A stretch of 32,932 nucleotides of DNA from Candidatus Poseidoniales archaeon (lineage in GTDB: Archaea > Thermoplasmatota > Poseidoniia > Poseidoniales > Poseidoniaceae): positions 1 to 32,932 of the forward strand of contig QQSC01000039.1 in assembly GCA_003602475.1 (NCBI GenBank), in the 5' to 3' direction. The translations under genes were made by a program, and so were the position numbers. Below the pieces are notes generated by a model. That model was not told where the DNA came from. It made no database searches and worked only from the letters and a program-made list of their open reading frames with translations. This document shows positions 1-7,918 of this stretch, in pieces. The stretch's first letter is position 1. The number at the start of each line of letters is the position of its first letter.

Positions 1-1
1 G

Positions 2-199
2 GAGAGGGGACTTTCCTCAGAGTCGAACTCTGTCAGCGATCCTCCTGCTCCCTCCGTTTCCAACGGTGAGCGGAATCCATATCAAGCGTTCGCTGAAAAA
101 AAGGAGTCAATTGTAAGGGTTCTCACCAGGAGAAACATCGGGGGTCTGTGTGGAATCGTATGGACCAACGGGAGCCGAGGTTGGGCGCATGTTCGCTGA
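2..199 (+). CDS. Possible C-terminal tail of a + strand membrane/surface protein (5' end outside window)
   Basis: The second forward frame is open from the window edge to a TGA at 197-199. Up to about position 112 its translation reads like a hydrophilic tail (Ser/Pro/Asn rich, then GERNPYQAFAEKKES). This resembles the GENPYN ending of the anchored surface protein encoded on the opposite strand next door, so it may be the cytoplasmic tail of a similar protein. Against this, it would overlap that convergent gene by 93 bases. The competing third frame stops at 114-116 and looks less protein-like. No domain is visible. The call is tentative. Confidence 0.28.
   Translation, partial: ERGLSSESNSVSDPPAPSVSNGERNPYQAFAEKKESIVRVLTRRNIGGLCGIVWTNGSRGWAHVR
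96..102 (-). terminator. Oligo-T terminator after the large surface-protein gene
   Basis: Seven consecutive T on the - strand begin five bases past the TGA stop of the 1680-residue gene. No strong hairpin is seen. A short U-tract just after the stop is what archaeal termination (intrinsic, FttA-assisted) generally uses. Confidence 0.5.
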
Positions 200-3100
200 A
201 CTGGCCTTGGCCAGAGAGGGGGGTTGTTTGGGTACGGTTGGCTCGCCTTTGCGGCGCATTCCCACAGCAATAAACGTCACCAAACCCACCACGAGGAAAC
301 CAAAGATGGCGAGCAGTGAACCATTGATGCTGGAGACCGAACCGAGCACACCTGATGATCTTGGTTCGTCCACCAACACAGTCGGGGATTGAGAATTTGG
401 CCCCCCAATGACGCTGACTTCCAGCCACATCGTTCCGCTTCGGTCAGGAATCCAGACGTACTGGTACAGGGAGTTTTCACCTGATTGAACGCTCATAACA
501 CGAGCGTCGAGACGCGTACGAGCCCCGGTTGTTTCAACCAATTCAAGGACGATGTTGGCCTCTCCGTCGGCCAATCCTTCGTTGCTGATGGTCATGCCAA
601 CCGTAACCGCATCGCCCTGACGGAACGAACTCGAGGTGCGCAATTCGACCTCGGAGAGGACATAGGATGGGATTCGCTGCTCAAGGGCCCAGACACGAAG
701 TGGTGCGTCGACGTCATTGAACACGGCATCAATATCGTAACCAGCTCGGTCTTGACCGCTGACCCAGATTCTCAACTCAACACGTTCTGTGCGGAAGGCG
801 GGGAGCATTTTCTCGTTCAGGTCAAACGAGGCCCGGACGGGAATTGAACGGCCGCTTGTTCGTTCTCCGACAATTGACAAGGGGAGACTGCCGTTGTCGT
901 ACATGTAGGAATTTAAGCCCAGACCGGCTTGGTTCAACGACCAATGGAGGCGCAAACTTTCTACGTCGAGTTGAGCCTCTTCGAAGAGCCTCAGTTCAAA
1001 CACCAAATCCGTCCAGAGGTCTTCTGTCAGCAAGGTCGAAGACATGGGGGAGTCGACATCGACAACACGGGGCGCTTCTTGATCGACAATCAGCCAAACA
1101 AGCGGTGAACCATCGCCGCGATACACCGCTCCAAGTGGCTCATCGAACAATTCAACCGTTAGCCCATAGGTGTCCTCAAGCAGAGGTGACAACATCGGGA
1201 CCCTGAACGTCCCGTTTGTGGTCCCTACGGTGGTCTCCTGCATCCCTGCTTCAAACGTCAAGGAAAGTGGAGTCATGACCAAACGTTGGGTGCGGGACCA
1301 CACCAAATCTCCAGCGATATCGACCGCTGTTCGAGGTTGGACCCAATATCCTGCATCATTGAGCCCCTCGCCTGAAACAATGGTTTGCACGGAATCGGCA
1401 TCAACAACAACCTCTCCAGAAAATCGCCATGACAAATCAGTGAGGAGGTACTGATTGGATTGTCCAGATTGGTCGAGCAAACCAATGTGTGGTGTTCGTA
1501 TCAAGGACACATCTGGGTCGTAACCCCACTCAAACGAAAATGAGGCGTCAAAGTAACCGTTTCGAGAGAACAAATCGGCCGAATCCAAGGCCCTTAAGCC
1601 ACAAGAATTCACCGTCAAATAAACGTTGGATGACGTGCATGTGCCCAAACTTTGATTCCACGTGATGAGGCTAGGGGAAGGTGTATTGGACGCCAACGCG
1701 AGTTCTATTTCAGCCAGGTCATAAATCCCGTTTTGTTCCCAAACCGGAATGGAGATGGTGTGTGTTTCACCCGGATGGAGCCAAGGCAATGTACCGTTTT
1801 CCCACACCATTGGCGTGGCACCCAGCGACGGCGCACCGTTGGTGTTGATTTGAACATGGAACAAAGGTTCACCAAAATCTCCGCTAAGGGGCATGATGTG
1901 TCCGGCACTGTCAGCAACCTCCAACCAACCGATGAAGTGGTCGGACGATTGGACTTCGGATGTGTCCAACACAAGGCTGTACGACCCAACCACATCGTTC
2001 ATGTCAGCAGGATGAATCAGTGGCAAGGTCAAGACCTCGTCTTCATCCATAAGCCCGTCAAGGTTGGAATCGTCCAACCATGACCTCCAAAGGTGGACAT
2101 AGGCGTGAACCGGCAGATGCGGACGGTCAGCGATGGAGAAGTCAAGTGTTGTGACAGGAGATGCATCTCGGTTATCGAAACGCTCAACATCCATACCCAC
2201 AAGACTTGGGACGGTGTTGTCGAACAAGAACGTCAACTCATCCTCCACGGCGTACTGTACGTTTTGCCCGCGAAGAGGGAGAACCTCAACCGCAAGGTCG
2301 AGGGAAGTTCGCCCTGTTGGGATGTTGTATGGGAACAAAATCACACCGTTGTCATAGATTGATGTCGAAGCGTATTCGTTGCCGTCAACCAGCAAGCGAA
2401 CAAGGGCTTGACCTGAGCGAGGCGTCCCTTCTGAGGCGTTCTCGAAGCCGAGCACCACCTCGATGTTGACCAGAGAGCCACTTGTCAGGTAAGGGTATTC
2501 TTGAGAGGTACGAACACCGTTGGCGTGAAGGACAGACCATGAATCAACAACAAGATCGTTTTCGACTCCCAACGTACTGCCCAGGCCGAGCGTGGTGGTG
2601 AGGGGGAGCATGGGGCCACTGTTGGACACAAGGGTTACGGAGAGTTGAACCGCAGGTTCGTCGTCCCAACCGTCCGGAAACTGGAATCGATGTTGCACCT
2701 CCAAGAAAAGACCAGAACCAACCACCTGCAAATGACCTTCATCCGTCTCACCGTTCCACAACAAGCCGAGACCTGTGCTCGTGCAACCTGCCAGACCAGA
2801 CCCCGAGAGAGGAAGCGATGCCATGGAACAGGTGATTGAGGCGGCTCGTTCTTCGCCGCTCAGCATCAACATCACATCCCATCCCGATTGACTGCTGTGT
2901 GTCAACGCATTCGTCACACCCAATGAACTGAAATCGAATGTTGAGGAGACCTCGATCCAATCGTTGCTCGGCACCAATGTATCGGTTGCATTCTGCAGTG
3001 TTTGGGTCACCGGTCGAACCGATGCAGCGTCCACCATGTTGTCAATCGTTACCTGCACAGCACCTGTGGTGGACATTCGGATGGGCAACGAGACTGTGCG

Positions 3101-5149
3101 TAGACCACCGACGGCGATGGTGTCAGTTAATGCGTCGTTGAGGCTGACAACCACCGGATGGATGCCGGTCAGGCCAATCGTCAACTGTGGGTCAAATGGA
3201 GAGAAAACACCTCCAATCAACAAATCGGCTGAAGCCAATGAAGATCCAATCCGTACTTGGACGGTGGCCATCGGTAGATCGCCTCCGGTGTTGGCGGTCG
3301 TGCTGGTCAAGGCGTTGTTTAACGACTGAAGCTCTGTTGAACTGAGCGTCAAAACTTGCATATCACCGAGGGTGGGAAGCCCCCGATTGAGGATGTCTTG
3401 ACCGTTAACAGCCATGGCCATGAAGGGGTTTGAAAGCGGGGTGTTGGGAGAGGCAACGGAGAACGTCAAGTCATCGACTCCTGAGGTTGGAAGCAGGAAT
3501 TCAACAACACCGGTCGAGGATGGCGTGGTGGAGAGGAGTTGCCATGAACTCCCATCGGAAAGGCGTGTTTGCAACCCCAACGTTTGGATGCCACTGTCCA
3601 CGATCGACCACTCGTTGACACCATCAAGCCCCACATCAATGGCCACCGATTGTGTAGGCGCATTGCGAACCAATTCGACCTCAAAATTCGACCACGAATA
3701 AGAACTGGATGAAACGGCCGACATCCGAAATTGCGCCATATGAGCCGGTGCTGATAGATTCAACCGCCCATTCATGTCCAGAGGAATCCAATCCAGACCT
3801 CCATCTACACTGACGTGCATGGATGCGGTTCCAGTTACGGCCATCTGAGTTTCAATCATGGAGAACCCACCCCGCATGCGATAGGTGTCTGAGAACACCA
3901 ATCCGTTGCTGCTGATCGCTCCATTGGCGTGACCTCCACTTTGAATGTCCCAGCCCGATGCTGTAGGGTCGCTTTCGAAGGTATGTGAAAGGTGACCGTT
4001 GTGGGAAATGCTGCGCACGGTGACTTCACCGCCGGTTGAGCCCAGACGCATGTGCAATTTTAGGCGGACAAGAGGATGATCGTGTTGGTTCACCATGCCC
4101 AAATCAATGTGTGTGCTCGTCATCCGCTCAAACCCTTGAACGGGTTGCATGGTGACGGCATCCAACAGTTGCCATTCGAACAGGGCATCACCCGTGACGG
4201 TGGCGTCCATGTGCAGAAGGCCGTACGAGGTCAACTCGCCTCGGCCCATCCGTTCAGGACCAAAGGGTTCTGATGTCCAATTTCCTTCCCCTGAAGAGAT
4301 ACCGCTTGCAGCAGGTAGCACCGAAACATCGTCGATGTTCCACCCGGAATAATGGACGCTGCTGTCTGCTGTGCCGATACCAAATCTTACTTGGAAATTG
4401 GCGTTGTTCGCAACATAGGTCGAGATGTCAATGGTTTGCTTCGAGAAGGTTCCGTCGTTGATCGTTCCACTGTTTGACCAGACATTGACCCAGTTGCCTT
4501 GTGTGTTCTTCACGGAAGCATAGGCATGGTCCCACGTGCTGCTTTCTACACCGAGTTGTTTCATGTATTCAAGGTTCCAATTGCCAGAGCAGGATGCACA
4601 GTTCATGACCGGAGATGTGGCCCAAAAGGTGGAGGTCATGTACCCATAGTCACCATCATGGGAATACAGGGTGTAATTTCCGCTGGGGACGGTTGAGGTG
4701 GTTGGTCGGGAGGAAGTGGTGTCCTTACCGAGAAACCAATTTGATCCAAGAGTCCATGAATTTGTACCCTCAAAATCGTACGTCCATCCCTGCGGAAGGA
4801 CAGCGAGGGCTGTGTCGTTCACGTTCATGCCGTCGTAGATTGTGTTGCTACGGAACTCTTGTGGAGAATCCCAAACCAGAGCAGTGGATTGAGGCAACAC
4901 ACCCGGTTCAATCGTTACGTCCATTGATTGAATGGCATGACCGTCCTGAACGCTGATCTCAACCCGCTCACTGGCGCCGTTGGGCCATGAGCCTATGTTG
5001 ACGCTGGTGGCCTGGCCCAATGGGGTGACGCCCTGAACCACCGTGTCCACCTCAACACCGGACGGAGAATCTGGAAGTGGAGCCAGACCCGTCAACATAA
5101 GCGTGACCAACATCAAGGGAAGAACTGGCCACCGCCTCCCACTGGTCAT
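107..5149 (-). CDS. Giant secreted, C-terminally membrane-anchored surface protein (1680 aa)
   Basis: The reading frame is open further upstream, but that part lies antisense to rpiA. The ATG at 5149 is preceded by GGGAGG at a suitable distance and starts a clear signal peptide: Arg-Arg, then a hydrophobic core over residues 8-22. Residues about 120-280 form a jelly-roll/MAM-like module: Cys187-x-x-Cys190 and a closing GWNIDDVSV strand typical of such folds. The long middle is beta-rich with many Asn-x-Ser/Thr sequons and few Cys, suggesting repeated Ig-like or beta-sandwich domains. Near the C-terminus is one membrane helix (about 1608-1630), then MRRK and a 45-residue Pro/Ser tail inside the cell. 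I see no catalytic motif. A structural, adhesive or S-layer-associated role is inferred from the architecture only. The gene is divergent from rpiA across 91 bases. Confidence 0.85.
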   Translation of the reverse strand: MTSGRRWPVLPLMLVTLMLTGLAPLPDSPSGVEVDTVVQGVTPLGQATSVNIGSWPNGASERVEISVQDGHAIQSMDVTIEPGVLPQSTALVWDSPQEFRSNTIYDGMNVNDTALAVLPQGWTYDFEGTNSWTLGSNWFLGKDTTSSRPTTSTVPSGNYTLYSHDGDYGYMTSTFWATSPVMNCASCSGNWNLEYMKQLGVESSTWDHAYASVKNTQGNWVNVWSNSGTINDGTFSKQTIDISTYVANNANFQVRFGIGTADSSVHYSGWNIDDVSVLPAASGISSGEGNWTSEPFGPERMGRGELTSYGLLHMDATVTGDALFEWQLLDAVTMQPVQGFERMTSTHIDLGMVNQHDHPLVRLKLHMRLGSTGGEVTVRSISHNGHLSHTFESDPTASGWDIQSGGHANGAISSNGLVFSDTYRMRGGFSMIETQMAVTGTASMHVSVDGGLDWIPLDMNGRLNLSAPAHMAQFRMSAVSSSSYSWSNFEVELVRNAPTQSVAIDVGLDGVNEWSIVDSGIQTLGLQTRLSDGSSWQLLSTTPSSTGVVEFLLPTSGVDDLTFSVASPNTPLSNPFMAMAVNGQDILNRGLPTLGDMQVLTLSSTELQSLNNALTSTTANTGGDLPMATVQVRIGSSLASADLLIGGVFSPFDPQLTIGLTGIHPVVVSLNDALTDTIAVGGLRTVSLPIRMSTTGAVQVTIDNMVDAASVRPVTQTLQNATDTLVPSNDWIEVSSTFDFSSLGVTNALTHSSQSGWDVMLMLSGEERAASITCSMASLPLSGSGLAGCTSTGLGLLWNGETDEGHLQVVGSGLFLEVQHRFQFPDGWDDEPAVQLSVTLVSNSGPMLPLTTTLGLGSTLGVENDLVVDSWSVLHANGVRTSQEYPYLTSGSLVNIEVVLGFENASEGTPRSGQALVRLLVDGNEYASTSIYDNGVILFPYNIPTGRTSLDLAVEVLPLRGQNVQYAVEDELTFLFDNTVPSLVGMDVERFDNRDASPVTTLDFSIADRPHLPVHAYVHLWRSWLDDSNLDGLMDEDEVLTLPLIHPADMNDVVGSYSLVLDTSEVQSSDHFIGWLEVADSAGHIMPLSGDFGEPLFHVQINTNGAPSLGATPMVWENGTLPWLHPGETHTISIPVWEQNGIYDLAEIELALASNTPSPSLITWNQSLGTCTSSNVYLTVNSCGLRALDSADLFSRNGYFDASFSFEWGYDPDVSLIRTPHIGLLDQSGQSNQYLLTDLSWRFSGEVVVDADSVQTIVSGEGLNDAGYWVQPRTAVDIAGDLVWSRTQRLVMTPLSLTFEAGMQETTVGTTNGTFRVPMLSPLLEDTYGLTVELFDEPLGAVYRGDGSPLVWLIVDQEAPRVVDVDSPMSSTLLTEDLWTDLVFELRLFEEAQLDVESLRLHWSLNQAGLGLNSYMYDNGSLPLSIVGERTSGRSIPVRASFDLNEKMLPAFRTERVELRIWVSGQDRAGYDIDAVFNDVDAPLRVWALEQRIPSYVLSEVELRTSSSFRQGDAVTVGMTISNEGLADGEANIVLELVETTGARTRLDARVMSVQSGENSLYQYVWIPDRSGTMWLEVSVIGGPNSQSPTVLVDEPRSSGVLGSVSSINGSLLAIFGFLVVGLVTFIAVGMRRKGEPTVPKQPPSLAKASSANMRPTSAPVGPYDSTQTPDVSPGENPYN

Positions 5150-5240
5150 GCTTCTTGCACAACCTCCCACGGGTCTAAACCCTTCCCCCTGACCCTTTGG
5201 AATTTGAGAGAAGAAACTCAATAGAGCCGGGGATGAACCG

Positions 5241-5936
5241 GTGGCCATGGACGTGGAAGACCTGAAGAAAATGGCCGGTGAGCAGGCCTGCACTTTCGTG
5301 AACGACGGCATGGCTGTTGGGCTTGGAACTGGATCAACCGTGAAATACACTGTCATTGAACTGGGTCGACGCATTCGAGAAGAAGGCCTCAACATTGTTG
5401 GTGTCCCGACGTCGATTGCGACTCGAGATTTGGCCACTTCGGTTGGCATTCCTTTGGTCGATTTGGACGACTTGGATGGATTGGATGTTGTCATTGACGG
5501 CACCGATGAGTTTGATGGGAAATTCCAACTCATCAAGGGCGGTGGAGCTGCACTTCTACGTGAAAAAATCGTGGCCCAGTCCTCCACCAGCATGGTGGTG
5601 GTAGCGGATTCCAGTAAACAGGTCGAAGCACTGGGGTCGTTTCCTTTGCCCGTTGAGATCACGCCATTTTCATTTGGCACCACGGTCAAAGCCCTTCACG
5701 CCCTCCTCGGTTGCGAAATCATCGTTCGACAAGAAAATGGAGAACGAACGGTAACCGACAACGGGAATTACATTGCAGACGCACACACCGGACCGACCAT
5801 CATCGATCCCGTTTCACTCGAACGCAGCATCCTAACGGTGGCCGGAGTGGTGCAGGTTGGCTTGTTCACCAACATGTGCACAGCGGTGGTGTTGGCATCA
5901 CCTTCAGGTGTCGTCACCATCAAGAAAGATGAGTGA
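5241..5936 (+). CDS. rpiA: Ribose-5-phosphate isomerase A
   Basis: This cytosolic enzyme interconverts ribose 5-phosphate and ribulose 5-phosphate, and supplies ribose for nucleotides in organisms without a full oxidative pentose phosphate pathway. At 231 aa it is the usual RpiA length. Family motifs are intact: the phosphate loop GLGTGSTVKY near residues 27-36, DGTDEFD with its catalytic Asp residues (about 86-92), KGGGAALLREK with the catalytic Lys/Glu (about 99-109), and GNYIADAHTG near the C-terminus. The start could be GTG 5241 or ATG 5247, two codons later; a weak GGGGAT precedes both. It is divergent from the giant surface-protein gene and followed 61 bases later by tRNA-Lys. Confidence 0.95.
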   Translation: MAMDVEDLKKMAGEQACTFVNDGMAVGLGTGSTVKYTVIELGRRIREEGLNIVGVPTSIATRDLATSVGIPLVDLDDLDGLDVVIDGTDEFDGKFQLIKGGGAALLREKIVAQSSTSMVVVADSSKQVEALGSFPLPVEITPFSFGTTVKALHALLGCEIIVRQENGERTVTDNGNYIADAHTGPTIIDPVSLERSILTVAGVVQVGLFTNMCTAVVLASPSGVVTIKKDE

Positions 5937-5969
5937 GCGGAGCACGCCCACTTCGCCAATTGTGAAGCA

Positions 5970-5977
5970 TTAAATAT
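5970..5977 (+). promoter_or_regulatory. TATA box (box A) of tRNA-Lys
   Basis: The sequence TTAAATAT is centred about 24 bases upstream of the first tRNA base. This matches the archaeal TATA-box position and is the most AT-rich spot in the 61-base gap after rpiA. Confidence 0.6.
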
Positions 5978-5997
5978 GCGAGTTAGGAGCCCGACGT

Positions 5998-6071
5998 GGG
6001 CCTGTAGCTTAGTCAGGTAGAGCGACGGACTCTTAATCCGTCGGTCGCGGGTTCGAACCCCGTCAGGCCCG
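5998..6071 (+). tRNA. tRNA-Lys (anticodon CTT)
   Basis: The 74 bases fold into a full cloverleaf. The acceptor stem GGGCCTG/CAGGCCC is perfect, followed by D stem GCTT/GAGC, anticodon stem ACGGA/TCCGT with loop CTCTTAA (anticodon CTT), a 5-base variable loop, and T stem GCGGG/CCCGT with loop TTCGAAC. The discriminator base is G. CCA is not encoded and there is no intron. sodX ends 11 bases beyond it on the opposite strand. Confidence 0.96.
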
Positions 6072-6082
6072 CTACCCATCCT

Positions 6083-6403
6083 CTATTGCTTAGCCTCGGA
6101 ATCTCCATTCGTTGTTGGCATCCACACACCCAGTACTGCAGACCGGTTCACAGGTCCAAAATTGTGGGAATCTTCTGATGCGAGTGGGTCTGGATGATCA
6201 CCTTCGAGAAACAGCGATTGGCCTTCTGCCCGCTTCACTCGCTTGACGACAACCACGCCACTTTTGAGAGGATGACGAGCCACCACCACGTCGTTGACGG
6301 AGATGGATGATGAATCGGCTCGTTCCTCAAACAACAGTTGTTGGCCACTTACGAAGGTCGGCCACATGCTGTCACCGCTGATTTCAACGGTGAATTGAAC
6401 CAT
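6083..6403 (-). CDS. sodX: S26-type maturation peptidase for Ni-superoxide dismutase
   Basis: This 106-residue protein has the S26 signal-peptidase catalytic core without a membrane helix. The nucleophile is Ser12 in GDSMWPT, the general base is Lys54 in VVVKRVKR, and the late GD...S.DS..FGPV box lies at about 68-92. It starts nine bases after the stop of the Ni-SOD gene, with GAGGAC ahead of the ATG overlapping that stop. In bacteria, small S26 proteases encoded beside sodN remove the leader and expose the N-terminal His of Ni-SOD; the same role is inferred here from adjacency and size. A LexA/S24-like regulator is less likely because no DNA-binding domain is present. Confidence 0.85.
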   Translation of the reverse strand: MVQFTVEISGDSMWPTFVSGQQLLFEERADSSSISVNDVVVARHPLKSGVVVVKRVKRAEGQSLFLEGDHPDPLASEDSHNFGPVNRSAVLGVWMPTTNGDSEAKQ

Positions 6404-6412
6404 GAGTTGTCC

Positions 6413-6856
6413 TCAGGAGGCACGAATCCAAGGCACTTCTCGGCCCTTGACGGCCCAAAACATGTTGTGAATCGCTTCGCAGGCATCCATCAATTCTTGG
6501 GCATGGTCAGCTGAGACTTCGACCTTACAAGCAGAGCAAAGTTTGGCAGCGTGCCAGAAGGTGTCGTGAAGGTCAGGGTTGCCTTCAAGATGTTGTGGCT
6601 TGAAGAAATCGGTCCAGAGAACAAGAAGTTCTTCCTTGCATTTGTGGGCTTCCTCTTCTTTGATGGCTGCGTAGCGTGACATGGTGTTGAGGTATGCGGC
6701 CATACCAGGTGCATCGCTGGTGTCGGGGCAGGTCATGGCGAGCATCTTCTTGGTCATGGATTGAACCGCCTCTGCGGCAACTCGAGCGCTGGCTGGGTCG
6801 TACACGCCGCATGGTCCGTCACAATGTGCTTCTGCAAGCATAACAGGGGTCTTCAT
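6413..6856 (-). CDS. sodN: Nickel superoxide dismutase (Ni-SOD)
   Basis: The 147-residue precursor has a ten-residue leader followed by the diagnostic nickel-hook sequence HCDGPCGVYDP at residues 11-21. After leader removal, His1, Cys2 and Cys6 (precursor His11, Cys12, Cys16) would ligate Ni, and Tyr9 would gate the active site. The remainder is alpha-helical with Met and His residues, as expected for the four-helix subunit that assembles into hexamers. Mature length (137) fits the family. The enzyme dismutates superoxide in the cytosol. The protease gene sodX follows after nine bases, and arcC ends 23 bases upstream, so the three may be co-transcribed. Three additional Cys (SACKV, ACEA, HKCKE) occur beyond the hook. 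Confidence 0.95.
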   Translation of the reverse strand: MKTPVMLAEAHCDGPCGVYDPASARVAAEAVQSMTKKMLAMTCPDTSDAPGMAAYLNTMSRYAAIKEEEAHKCKEELLVLWTDFFKPQHLEGNPDLHDTFWHAAKLCSACKVEVSADHAQELMDACEAIHNMFWAVKGREVPWIRAS

Positions 6857-6879
6857 GTCTTGTGCGAGAACGGGCTACC

Positions 6880-7815
6880 CTATGAATGTGATTCTCCATC
6901 CACGGCTTCGTCTGAAACGATGGTTGTCCCGCCGTCACCCCGCAAGACCAACAAAACATCCCCGGGTCTACAGAGCATGGCTCTTCCACCGGCACTCTGT
7001 TCTGCAAAGTCCTTGAGGGCGTTTACTTTAGGCAGCATTGATCCAGCGGGAAATTGGCCGTTCTCGATCATTCCCTTCACGTCGTGTGTTGCCAATTTGT
7101 GATGGGCCTGAGCCGTTGGGGTGCCAAAATCTGAATAGATGGCGTCAGCATCTGTGCTGATGATGAGGGCATCGGCATTGAGGTCCAAGGCCAGTCTGCA
7201 CGACAGATGATCCTTGTCAATCACGGCTGGAGCACCGACCAAATGGCCGTTGGTGTTGATGACCGGAACACCACCACCTCCACCGCAAATCACCACCGCA
7301 CGAAGAGCGACGAGGTGACGAATGACTTCCAATTCCACAATTCGAAGCGGACGAGGGCTGGCGACCACACGACGCGGGCCATGGATGGTTTCAGCAATGT
7401 CCCAATCGGCTGACATGACAGTTTCAGCATCAAGAATCGGGCCAACTGGTTTCACCGGACGGGTAAAGCCAGGATCGTCGGCTTGAACCTCAACGTGGGT
7501 GGCCAACACGACGGTTCGCTCTGGGCGTTTTCGCCGTTCCAAGATGCCTTGGAGGTGCAAGGACAACTCGTGTCCAATCATGCCTTGAGTGGCTGCCACC
7601 CAAACCTCCAGAGGTTGTGTCATCTCTCGGTCCATGGCCATCAAATGTCCAACTTGCGGTCCGTTGCCGTGGGTCAAGACGACCGACCATCCCATTTCGA
7701 GCAAATCAACGATGTCGCTCATGACCTTAGCGAGAATCAACGATGAGCCCGCGTCCTTTCCGCCCGGGGGCTGAATCGCGTTTCCGCCCAACGCATAGAC
7801 AACCGTTCGCCCCAC
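6880..7815 (-). CDS. arcC: Carbamate kinase
   Basis: This amino-acid-kinase-family enzyme interconverts carbamoyl phosphate + ADP and carbamate + ATP. Family signatures are present: ALGGNAI near the N-terminus, THGNGPQVG, the EVWVAATQGMIG loop, ICGGGGGVPV, VIDKD, LIISTDADAIY, and the late FPAGSMLPKV motif. I use GTG 7815 (311 aa), which directly precedes the first beta strand; a TTG three codons upstream (7824) is also open. An AT-rich box about 26 bases upstream of the GTG suggests a leaderless transcript. No arginine deiminase or ornithine carbamoyltransferase gene lies nearby, so the pathway context (ATP from carbamoyl phosphate, or carbamoyl-phosphate synthesis) is open. It is followed by sodN in the same direction. 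Confidence 0.93.
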   Translation of the reverse strand: MGRTVVYALGGNAIQPPGGKDAGSSLILAKVMSDIVDLLEMGWSVVLTHGNGPQVGHLMAMDREMTQPLEVWVAATQGMIGHELSLHLQGILERRKRPERTVVLATHVEVQADDPGFTRPVKPVGPILDAETVMSADWDIAETIHGPRRVVASPRPLRIVELEVIRHLVALRAVVICGGGGGVPVINTNGHLVGAPAVIDKDHLSCRLALDLNADALIISTDADAIYSDFGTPTAQAHHKLATHDVKGMIENGQFPAGSMLPKVNALKDFAEQSAGGRAMLCRPGDVLLVLRGDGGTTIVSDEAVDGESHS

Positions 7816-7838
7816 ACCGTGCAATCGCCCCGAATCCC

Positions 7839-7846
7839 ATTTATTT
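7839..7846 (-). promoter_or_regulatory. Probable TATA box for arcC(-sodN-sodX)
   Basis: On the - strand the sequence AAATAAAT is centred about 27 bases upstream of the GTG at 7815. This places the predicted transcription start at or next to that codon, consistent with a leaderless message. Confidence 0.5.
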
Positions 7847-7918
7847 CTTTGTCATCGCAGTGCGGTGAGGGACTCGGTTTGAGCACCTCGCAGGGTGACA
7901 TTGAATTAGACGCGACCG

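Noticed and set aside
5150-5689. Upstream extension of the giant - strand protein
   Set aside because: It is antisense to rpiA, and the signal peptide with a ribosome-binding site starts at 5149.
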